DNA of 64,000 nt, from assembly GCA_018389105.1 (NCBI GenBank), contig JACATO010000691.1:248001-312000 (forward strand). Reading direction: 5' to 3'. The stretch is from Nautilus pompilius. Its lineage: Eukaryota > Mollusca > Cephalopoda > Nautilida > Nautilidae. The notes beneath the pieces were generated by a model. The model was not told the origin of the DNA and searched no databases. It saw nothing but the letters and a program-made list of their open reading frames with translations. Below, piece by piece: positions 14,031-25,800 of the stretch. Made by a program: the position numbers and the translations under genes. How positions within the stretch are numbered: the first letter of the stretch is position 1; every line of letters starts with the position of its first letter.

Positions 14031-15640
14031 GAGATTCTATTTTTGTATATACAGAAGACTTTATTTTCACCAGCTGTGATCTATGTGAAATTTCTTCATT
14101 CATTTGTGCACCTACAAAACACAGACAAGCATATCACAGTGCGTGAAAAGACCTTAGAGTGAGGTTTTTGGCCCCCCCCCACTTTTTTTCATCTTCGAGG
14201 TGTGCCCACCCATACTGTGCTACAGAATGGGTGAACTGCCTCATTCTGATACAAGCCGGAACTGTTTTTCAATCATTTTTATTTATGCTGACAAGTTTCA
14301 ATAGCAATTCATTCCATCGATTTTCACAATGCTCGGAGAAGGGTATTTTGAGGCACCTTGAAAATAAATTCTTAGAAGGAAAATTAAATATGCCCAGCTG
14401 CTAACTCTTATTGATGATCAACTCTTCATCAGAATAGTTCTCTGGATTGTTTTCCCTTCTTTCCAAGATGGACATTTGAATATCAAGGGGAAATGATAGC
14501 TCCTCTACAGGTAATCTCCTCATTAACTGTGTTTTAGTACTTAGCAACATCTCATAAGGCAACACCTGCCTTCTCAGCTTCATTCTTGTTTATCATAATT
14601 TCAACTACAAAGAAGAGTTCAGAGCCCTGGATAATCAGATGAAGATGACTGGCAAAAAAAAAGAGAGAAAAACTGAGAAGACCCACAGTGGCATTTTAAC
14701 TACATACAGCTAATCTGTCTCTGGTGATAATGCAGAATTAATCTAGAATCAAACGGATTGATTTAATTCAAATTACTCAAATGGGATGACCAAAAATATA
14801 TACAGATAAAATATACCGTTGTGTTCATTAAGGAAAAAAAATGGGAAATTGGGATATTAGTTAATACAATGAAAAAAGAAGTAAATGGTACAGTTCTGGG
14901 TCTTCGTACACAACGTGCTCCAGTTTAAATAAGCTTACTATAAAAATCATTTTTCAAAGACAAGCAAACAAAATAACTAAAACCACTTGACTAGAAATTA
15001 CAGCAAAAAAACTGCCTTTCTTGAAAAACCATAGACATCTTTTTCTTTTTTATGCATACAAAATGGAGGACAGACATAAATCCTTCAGCTGGTGTTAGTA
15101 TGATTTGTTCTTTCCCCTCTCGTTGTTCCTGCTGCTCACACAGCAGGGAGAGTTATTAAAAAACAAACGATATCCATCACCATTCCAGTCTAAAATTTAC
15201 CCCCAACTCAGTGACAAAAAAAAGCTGCGCTGTTGCTGTTCCATTTTGACGCCTCTCCCACTAGTACATCCAACCCACCAAGCAGGCTACCATCAGCAGC
15301 TCAGGACATGATGCCAAGGCCATTTGTCTTTTCATTGTGCAGTGCGGCTCAGAGAGACAGTATATCTATAGTACCTTGTAACGCTAAATTACTAGTTTAA
15401 TTAATTCTGTGGAGAAAGAACACCATTGTAACCATCATGTGAACCATTGTTTGTGTCACTGAATTATACCCAACATGCAAAAATGCATACTGCGCAAAAT
15501 CTGCGCTAACTGTGGAACATTGAGGAATACCTGCATTCTACTACAAATACCTTACTGATTAAGTCATTAAATAGCTTAATCATCTACTAAAACACTCACC
15601 GGATATCTTATGTGGTGTTTTCAAATTTTTGCCAGTTATA
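14031..15640. other. Intergenic DNA, nothing recognised
   Basis: No supported gene or repeat. Short open frames lack splice or composition support. Confidence 0.4.
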
Positions 15641-16255
15641 CAAGGGGTTTCAGAAAATAAAGGTAACATTTGTAACCGAGCTGGAGAGAACCAGATGGTT
15701 TAAAGACAGGTTTAAAAATGACCAAACATCAGTAAGTGGATGAAGATAGACTAGAACGCCCCAGCAGTGCTACCACTGATGAAAACGCTGGCAAGGTATG
15801 CTCTGTAACAACCGAGAGGTAAGTATTGATGAAGTTGTTAATGTGTTTGGCATAAGAGGAGCCATTATCCATGAAAACTTGAACTTCTAGAAAGTGTGTG
15901 CTTGTTGGGTCCCAAAAACAGCATGCAAGACTGACACAAGGCATTATGTTGCAGCATGTCAATGTGAGACTGTTGCTCGTGACACCGTCGGTATTTCAGA
16001 TCGACTACACTTTTAACCTCTACCATATCCTCATATAGTCCGGATCTTTCCCCATCTGATTTGCTAGTGACCAAAGGGGACCAACAGTCAGTGCATCTGT
16101 AGCTTACACAAAAGCAAGGATGGCATCAAGAAACTTGAGTTGGACTACATGTTGCAAAAACAGAGTGACTACAAAGAAAAATAATGCAGTACAATGAGTG
16201 ATACCTGGTTGCTTGTTTTATCTACGAACTGCCTTAACTTTCTGAAACACCCTTG
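15641..16255 (+). mobile_element. Decayed, internally deleted mariner-type transposon
   Basis: Terminal inverted repeats read CAAGGGGTTTCAGAAAATAA on the left and CAAGGGTGTTTCAGAAAGTT on the right (reverse complement), flanked by TA on both sides. Plus-strand fragments resemble mariner transposase: DENAGK, then IDEVVNVFGI (helix-turn-helix region), then KVCACWVPK near 15890, then SYSPDLSPSD near 16027, which is the block before the last catalytic Asp. Stops and frame changes interrupt all of them. At 615 bp it is about half the usual 1.3 kb. Confidence 0.8.
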
Positions 16256-16284
16256 TATACTTATTTATCTTTCACTTGTGCATT

Positions 16285-16340
16285 AGGGATGCTTAGATGA
16301 AACCTAGCTGAAATAGCATGAGTTTCATTTGAACATTCCC
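16285..16340. repeat. Short palindromic hairpin element, copy A
   Basis: Arms AGGGATGCTTAGATGAAACC and GTTTCATTTGAACATTCCC pair with each other around a short loop. Related copies occur at 19444, 48403 and probably 21844. It lies about 500 bp past the stop of the membrane-protein gene. Confidence 0.7.
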
Positions 16341-16839
16341 AGTATATTTAAAATACAAACAAATTTTAAATTTTGGAACTAAAACAAAGAGGCTAAAAAA
16401 TTCATTGTTATTATAAATATTTTGGCATTACTGTTCAGTCTGTGTATTATGAATTTTTCAATGTTAGCAGGGAACTTTCCTTGGATGATGATTGTTCAAT
16501 ATTGATGCTAATACCTTGTGGTAGAGATTCACTGGAAAGCTGATGGGGCTTGCCTGATTAATAGGCTTGACTCTAAAAATGACGGTTACCAGCTGACTAC
16601 TATTTTCTTTAATATTTATGAAAAAGGGAGTTTTTCTAAGGCCATTTTCTTGGTATTTTTCAAAGATTTTATCTGAATAACCTATTGTGCATAGGTTTCC
16701 TAGGTATATTGTTTTGTTGTTTTTTCATGGATGAACTCTGTTCATTCAAGCATGGAAATTGGAAAATTAAGGAATTAGCCAATCGGGTTGCTGAAAGAAA
16801 CCCCGCATTAAAGGGAAGCCACTTATCACAATAGCTTGC

Positions 16840-19800
16840 TCAATATTTTTGGTAATTCATGTAGCACTCATCATTGATGTACACTGATTGTTCCACACAA
16901 TCTTGTTGTTGTGAATGTAGTGGTGGGTTCTCATAATCAAAATCTTCATCATTAGATACCTTACATTTACTTGCACTCATATCTATGTAGTCCTGGTCAT
17001 AGGTTGCACTGTCTTTGTCCATGGATCCCATTGGCATATAAAGAGAGTCTGAACCATCGGATCTATCCACTGGTTTTACTTGGTCCATCTGTTTTGGAGC
17101 AGATGGTGCAATCGGTAAGCTCTTGATTTCTTCATCTTCAAGCAGCACAGTTGTCTGCTTTGGTTTTAAAGGCAACTTCACTGGCTTCTTTTGATAAAAT
17201 GGCTGGTTTACATAGGACTCATCAACCATTGGCTTTAGAGTAAAAAAAGAGAGAGAGAAAAGGTTTAAGGCAAACTGAGAAGTTAAACAATTGAGGTACA
17301 ATTTCATTTACTGGCTTGCAGATGTTCAGAGAGCAGCTCTCAAAAAATCGTATAATCGTGCAGCAACCTTTGAGAAAGCAGATTCTGGTCCAGTTTAATA
17401 AAATTTTTTTTTTTTTTTTCCTTGTAAAAGGAAACATCTATCACCATCAGTTTGTTTAAAGATTTATGCATTTCATCATTTTTTTAAAGATACTGTAATT
17501 GAATTCTTTCAAGTCATGCCTTAAATAGGTCCTAGTCAGTGAAGATCATTTGGAACATGGCAACTGCAGCCAATTAGTAGTAAAAGGAATTTAAAAAAAA
17601 AAAAACAAAATTAAATGAGGAATGCCACAAATTCAAAAAAAAAAAAGAAAGAGTATTAAACTTTAAAACTTTAAACCCCTAATACACTCCTTAGAAATAG
17701 ATTTTTAATTATAATTTAGAGGTGGCAAAGGGATAAAGTAATGTAGACATGCTAGAAAATATTTATGTAAAGACAATAACCATGCACAGGTAAACAAGGA
17801 TGGAATTTTCTGCAGATTTGGGGCCAAATCGAATCTTTTTGAGATTGATTTAAATCTGAAAAAAGAATGTTAGTGGGAAGGGATTGTTTTCCTTTATTGT
17901 GTATTTTCTACAGGAAAAACAACCCTGGTAAGGAAATGTAGAGATGTGGTTATCTATTAAGAAGCGTTGCCAATCTTACTTCACACACAGATGCAGCATT
18001 TCTGACTTTGGCAGCAAAAAACATACTAGAACTCTTTGTATGTTAGATGAGGAAGGAAACTCATGTGGCTGGAGGATGAAGAAGAGTGAGAAGAAATCAT
18101 GCAAGGAAGGTACATCAAACCAAGATATTCCTCTGAGGAAATCAAACTGGAGCCTTGGACCCTTGCAGTGCAGTCTAGTGGTCTACCATCATGTCACCTG
18201 AGGCTGGGTTTACATAGTTGTAAATTGTAATTTTTACATAAAAATCATGTTCACTGTTATAAAATATTTCCAGCCTAAATGTCCCTTTTGCCAATTACTG
18301 CAGACAAGAGTGTAAATTTTTCCTCATTGTGATGTAACAAGCTATTTCTAATATGTCTAAACATCTGGTGGTATTGTTGTTCCTTATTCTGCAGCCTCCA
18401 GACCCCTAGACTATCATGGTTATGGTTTTCTCCACATTTTACATTCTCATTCCTGACTGGTTGGTTTGGGTAAGAGCAAAGACAACTTAAGAAAGGTATT
18501 AAACTTCTGACATATCCAAAATTCAAGATGATTTAAATCATTCTGTAATTATCCCACTAAGTGGCAAACTGGTGATTTTCAAAAGTAACAGAAAAGCTTT
18601 AAGTACCATCTGCTTAATGAAGATACTAGGAAGGGGAAACAATATAATGGTGCAAGAAAGACTGAATACCAAGCATGTTAGAGAGAATGATAAGAGCAAG
18701 AAATGCCAGAGGTTTGCAAAGCTTTGACTAGCATGCATTTAGTTCTTGAGATCCAGTTACTGCAATTACCATTTGGTTAAGGGTTTAGAAATGATGCAGC
18801 CATTTTACAAGAATAGTGTTAAAAAATGTTGGATCTTGCATACACTCTTTCTACTTTAATATTGCATATTGTGTGAAGATATGTTGCCTGCAAGCTTCAA
18901 GATTTTTTTTTTCTTTTATAAAGGAATTATTGCCATTATTACTTCAATTTTAGTTTTAAATTCTACCTTTGCACATAAGACCAGGAGGTATTTAAGGACA
19001 TGGATAAAGTTTCAGCTATAAAACAATTTGTCTGGCAAGATAGGCCTGGCCTATTTATGTAAATACTTTCACAGTAGTATTAATTCTTGAGATGAAAGGG
19101 CATTCAAGAAAGAGAAATACATTTCCTGCCCCTTATTTCCTTCCAATAATCTTAGCTAGCAAGAAACCAGGAACTGATCTTTAACAATTTACTTGGAAAT
19201 CCTTGAATGTTTTTTTTCTAGTTGGTGTCTCAGTATATCTTGCATCATTATCAGGCACTGCTATGGATTTTTGATGAAAATCAGTGTTCTGATAGTTCTC
19301 ACTTTCCCTGAATTCCAAACATGGATTCTGGTTAGGCGGGTCACTTAGATTGCACATCTGGAGCAATAAATCAAAAAGAAAAAAATTTTATCTTCTCTTT
19401 CATATATATATATATATACACACACACACCACACACACACACTAGGAATGTTCAAATGAAACCCGTCCAGATTACAGCATTATTATTTCAGCCAGGTTTC
19501 ATTTGAACATCCTTGTTGTGTGTGCAATCCGATTTAATTGTTAGTCATCAGTTTACATAATACAGGTAAAAAGAGATGCCAATGAAGTAATGTTCTGCCA
19601 CCAAAATGATAAATGTATTTACATGATTTGGTAAATTTTACTCATCCATATGTTAAAGTTTTTTTCATTTTCTATTATAGCTGGTGTACACCAACATTTA
19701 CAAGGTAGATATCCCTAGTAAAGAACTGTATAGTGCTGCAGTTTCCACTATGAAGCATTGCCAATAATGTCCCACATGAGGCCCAATACCACTAACTATG

Positions 19801-22800
19801 GCAGAGAATTTCTTTTCTAGTAACTATCATTTTAAAAATTTGTTTAAATTCTTTTAAGTTTCTTTATTTTAAGCATTAATGACTTTTTACTTTTTCTCCT
19901 GTACTATTTACACTTAATCAAAATCACATTCACTAAATGAGTCTTCCAGTGTGTGTTTCCTATCACCATAATTTTAACACAGATTACTATTATTTAGAGT
20001 TCAATTGGGTAAATTATCAAGGCCACATAAGGGATTATTATTAGATATATGAATACTTTTTGGAGACATTCATTTTGCCTGTTTATGCTCTTCAGAAGAA
20101 ATAGTAGTAAAAGTAGCGAAGTCTGTCCCTATTATACAAATATACCATATAGTAGATGTAAATTATACAACTCTGACACACAAAAAGTGGTTTTCTTTAC
20201 TGGAGAGCTACAGCATGCACCATACATGATTGGAAAGTATCAAAAGCTTAGAATTACTGGAACTCTCTCTCAAAATTAATAATGCAGAAAACTTGTTACA
20301 GAACATGATTTTATTTAGAAAGTAATTTAAGTTTGTTTATTAATGTGTTCCTCGAAGCCAAAAGTAGTGGAAAACTAAGGAGGACTGTGCCGCCACCTTC
20401 TGCAGTGCACAGATACTTGTCCGAGTTTTCTATCTTTGTTGGATATGAAGCTTAAAGCTCCACTAAAAGAAGTCTTTCTCTTTTTAATATCTATTTTCAC
20501 TGATCTGTTCTTTATTTACTGTCTTATCTCTGCTCAATGAACAAGCAACAGCAGCTGAAATGGTTCCCACCTAGCCACAAATAGCAACTGCAGAGTTTTA
20601 CCCACAATGATCTGCAAAAAAAAAAAAAAACCGAAAAAAGATGACATGGCAAGTAATAACAGCCTCTCCTGAAGCTGGACCATGCTGATTGTTTATCTGG
20701 TTTAGTGGAACACTAGAGTCCTCCCACAAACACCCCCTGGCCCCTGGTACACAAGTCTTTTTTTTTCTTTCAGCTAAATAAAACTTTGAACCCTGACCCC
20801 TGTGATGTCTAACAAAAAGCTATAGTTGCTCCATCCATCTCAAAAGCAAACAGGCTTGGTAAAACAAGCAGGTGGTTCCCACATCAGAGATTTATTGAAT
20901 GAACCCCTTTTGCAATTATTAGGAATAATTTTGACACCTGACAAAGATTTTGATTATTTTATATTTTTTCCCTTAGTTGATGCCAGAGCAATCTAATATT
21001 TTCCTGTTTATAAAAACAAGCTATGTCCAAACATCTGGTGGCATTGATATTCCTTGTTCTGCAGCCTCCAGATCCCTGGGTTGTCATGGTCGAGGCTTTC
21101 TCCACATCTGTCATTCTAATCCCTGACTGGTTAGTTTGGGTAAGAGCAAAGACAACTTAACAGAGGGTATTAAGCTACTTCTGACATAGCCAAAGCTCAA
21201 GGGAGACTGACTTGTTTTGTAGCTATCCTTCTTAGACAATTTCCTTGCCAGTAAACAAGTTTACTGTACCTCCATAGCATGGTTTCTTTTCATAGGGGAT
21301 CTATCTCTGAAGTCAGAAGTGCCAAGCCCCATGCAGCATAGATTTGACAATGCTTCCCAGCAAGCAACCTTCACTGTGTTCCCTTATTAGGTTTGACTCT
21401 CTTGTGGACATTGGTGTATGTCAACATAAAATTCAAAAACCTTTTTCTTCATAAGTAAATATATTAAACTTAATTTTATACGTAGGACTTGTGTAATCAG
21501 ATTCTCCATTACTTGACCCCGAGCCTTCATCACCTTGACCTTAAACTAAAATGTTATAAGGAAAATACATTTGTGTTGTGCATGATTTGAAATTGGTGGA
21601 AAACCTACCAATCTAAGTGAAAACACCAAGGCAACCATATGATTCCTGTTTTAGGCAAAGAAAAACCCTATCAGAAGTGCCTTTCGTTTGGCAAGCAGAA
21701 AAAAAGCAGAGTTTCCAGAAGAGCATAGAAAGTTTGCTCCTCTTTCCATCTTTAGTCTTCTAATGCAATTATCTTGGTGGTGATTAGTTCCCTTGATTGG
21801 TTTGTGTTACAAGAAAAAAAAAAAATACAAGAGGAAATTGTACTAGGGTGTTGAATGAAAACTGGTTTGATACTATTACAGGGGTGCTACTGTAACCTAG
21901 CTTCATTTCAATGACTGTAGTAAAAGTCACTGCATGCACATCCATATTGGATGCTCAGATACATTTACACAGAACACTTACACATCATGGAGAATACGAT
22001 TAGCATCATAATTAAAAACAACAACAACATGGCATCTCAGTATAGCATAAAGAACAAAAGATCCATATCAGATGGTTTAGCAAAAATAAATAAACCAAAT
22101 TTTGAACTGCATTATCTGATAGATCAATCACTTCCTATTACCCCCCCAAACACTCACATATTCAACCTCTGTGAATAATAAGAGTGTTACTATCATTACT
22201 CTTGCATATTGATGATTGTACACTTTTCTGCAGGAACATTCCTTAAGTGGCTATGAAATGAAGCATGCATTATTGCAAATGGATGCATTTTAAATATAGT
22301 TTCCAAGTTATTTTCATCTTGTATGATTAAACTGTTCTCTTATTGAGGTTTCTGTTGTTTTTTGTTTTTTTTTGCTTTTGTGAAAACAATTATATTTCCA
22401 AAATTTAAATAGTGAGTATTTAATGTGTCCTTGATCTACTCTCCCATCACTGTTGAGCTACCGTTTCATTTGCTCATCCAAAGAGTTCCTTGCTAAATCT
22501 CTTTTTATAAGTCTTATCTAGTTTATTGCCCCTAAACAGCCCTTGTACTTTTCACGCTGTCAGACTAGGTGAGATTTAAGACAAAATACTGGCATGATGT
22601 CAGTGGCAATCATCGGAAAGCTGCACTATATGGCAACCTTTGGTGACCACCATTTGTCTTCATACGGATGACTTTGTAACAACTATCAGCCCATTTCCAA
22701 ACAAAGCTGTTTTGATAATTGCTGATTTACAAAAATAAAAACATTATGTAAGAATATTAGCATTATGTGAAAATTAAAATACTATACAAGAATATTATTT

Positions 22801-25800
22801 CATGTATGAATACAACTGTTATTCAGTGCAAACATTGTTATAGAAAAATACTTTTGTTATGTAGGAATGCAACGTTATACATCAATACAAGTATTAGATA
22901 AAGATGCAATGGTCCATTTGATGCAATATTGCATATTTAGTTTCATGAGGCAAAAAAGTTTGTACTGTAAATAAAACTCAGATGAAAAACAATAAATTAC
23001 TTTCCTAACAAGAAAAAAGTTATCTTATGTCCCATAATTCTTTGAGTTTAAAATTTAAAATCAAAACAGATTCTATGTAAATGAATATTAACTCAGCATT
23101 TGTAAATCTACCAGTATGTTAATTTGTTTGGAAACAAAGTTCTGAGTATCTCTAAACTTTTTCTACCACTATGATTGATATCAGCTTTAAAAACAAGAGA
23201 AGAGTTGTTTTTTTTATACTTACTGAATTTTCGCCATTCAGAGAACTTCTTATCCTTTTCTTATAAATGACAACTATTACTGCTGCAATGATTATCAACA
23301 CCAATAAGCTACACACTGAAGCGATAATAGCCTTGTTTTGAGTAGATAACTCTGGTCTATAATTGTGTGCGGTGTTCAAAGATGTTGAATTGCACACCTC
23401 ACTGGATATGCACATGATGCAATTTAAAGTACAGTTGGAACAGGAGTCTTTACAGAGCGTGGGAAAGCAGTCACTGCATAAATGATTACTACTACCAACA
23501 AATTTTGCCATACTTGCTTGACAAATTTTAGTTTTACAACAGATGTTCTCATTGGAAGCATTTTTGCAGTTTGTCGTAGTCTGAAAGTTAAAAAAAAAAA
23601 AATGAAAGAAAGATTCCAATTAACTCTGGGCATTTCTTACTACACATGGTGTGCCTTATGGAAAAATTGCACTCATAAATTAATTTAGTAGCTTTTTAAT
23701 TTAAAACATTTTCTTGAATTTTATTATACACTGAATACATCAGTACATACACTTACAAACACATACATCAGTACATACACTTACATACACATACATCAAT
23801 ACATACACATGAACACACACATACATCAGTACATACACTTACAAACACATAATACATCAGTACATACACTTACATACACATACATCAATACATACACTTA
23901 CATACACATGAACACACACATACATCAGTACATACACTTACATACACATGAACACACACATACATCAGTACATACACTTACATACACATGAACACACACA
24001 TACATCAGTACATACACATGAACATGCACATACATCAATACATACTTACATACACATGAACACACACACATCAGTATGCATACATCAATACATATACTTA
24101 CATACACATGAACACACACATACATCAGTAGATACATACTTATACATCAAGATTATGACCTTCTCTTGTAAAAAGAAAAACCTTTGTGCATTTTATTTAA
24201 CAACAGACTTTAATAAAATATTTGCTTTTTAAAAATAATATGTAATAATAAATTTAGCACCAGTTTATCCAAAAAATATCTGAAAAAAAAAATTTTTTTT
24301 TTAGTCAGTTTACAATAAAAATTAAAATCCTTCTCAGATTTGAAATAAGACAAATTAGCTAAGATTCCAGTGATATCAGAAAATGTATATTTTTTTTTGT
24401 TTATATAACGAGTGTAATAAATTACTGGTAACAGTTAATAGTATTAATCAATTTAAGAATTTTATCTCCAGTCATTTCTCTTCCCTGGAGGCCACTTGTA
24501 TTTGCTTCCTTCTAACTACTAAACAAAACTTACTAATGCTTTGTGGAAGCAAAATTAAAGAAAACTAGTGCTTACCCTGTCATACGAGAGTACCTACTTT
24601 CACTATAACACTTGATTGCTTTTTTTTTTTTTTAATTTGAAGGATAAATTTTAAGTTTTTTTTTTTTATAACCCCACACAGAAATAAAACAAACAATATG
24701 GATGTAATGTAGCTGAGTAACTTAATAATATAACATAAGGTTGAACTCAAATGCTACCCCAGTGGTGCATCCTTCAAAAAAGATTCTCAACATCTTAAGT
24801 GGAAAAGTGAAAGCAGAGATAAACAGAATGGAAATAGAAGGTGTTACAGAAAAAGACAGAAGAGCTGAGTCAATTGTAGTGATAGAGAAACCAAATGTTA
24901 AGGTTAAGATATGATAAGACCCAAGAAGACCTAAGCAAGTTTGTGAAATAAGATTACTAGTGATTAAAAATAGAAGTAGCAGATAATTTTTAAAAAATCT
25001 AAATTCTTTTAGTGAGTTGGATGCATTTTCAGATTTTCAGGATTCTATCAAATAAAGATGTCTAAGGAGCATTCAGAGCATTCGTGTGACTCATAAACTA
25101 TCATGGAAAGTTTATATCAAACTCGTCATCCATTACATTTAAAAGGCCAAGGAAGTTATCTCAGTGCATCATCTGAAGAACTAGAGGCACACATTCTGCA
25201 AGAGAACCATTCAGTTGCATATACATTAAATCAGAATGGCATTATGCTCAAATAAAGAGAGAGATGACAGTAATAGTATTTGTAACTATAAAGTTTCATC
25301 AGTATATATATAGGAAACAAGCACACATAGAAACAGATCACAAGCCACTCGAGAGGTTATTTAGAAAATCTATTATCAACAAAGAATAAGAGAGACTAAA
25401 ACTACTTGTCACAGCATCAGTATTTCCTAATTAAATGTATAGTTGAGACTATGATCAGCATCATATGCTTTTACCTTATGTAAATTATAGCCTCATTTAA
25501 ATATTTAATTAGGAGTTACTGATGCTGTTTTTGCACCTATAACAACTAGCCTAAGTCTCTCCTACAGCAAATGATGCTAAAGTACAGAAGTAAAATTTAC
25601 AGGATGTCTATAAATTTGTAGAAAAAACTCATATTTTAGACAAAATTAGCTGAACATATGAACAGATTTCCATTGACAGGTTGAAAGAATTTAAAATGGA
25701 GACTCAGTTTTGGCGGAGTACAAAAGCTGAAAGTAGTAGTTTAGCAGGGTTGACCAGAGACATCAAAAGACATGGTTAAGAATCTTAAACTACAGTGGAA

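Noticed and set aside
21485-21545. Possible extra exon of the membrane-protein gene encoding GDEGSGSSNGESDYTSP (minus strand)
   Set aside because: Composition is attractive for a signalling tail, but no acceptor/donor pair gives phase 0 at both ends as the neighbouring exons need; the donor is weak.
23809-24232. Open frames of His/Thr/Ile repeats
   Set aside because: Artefact of the TACA-type minisatellite.
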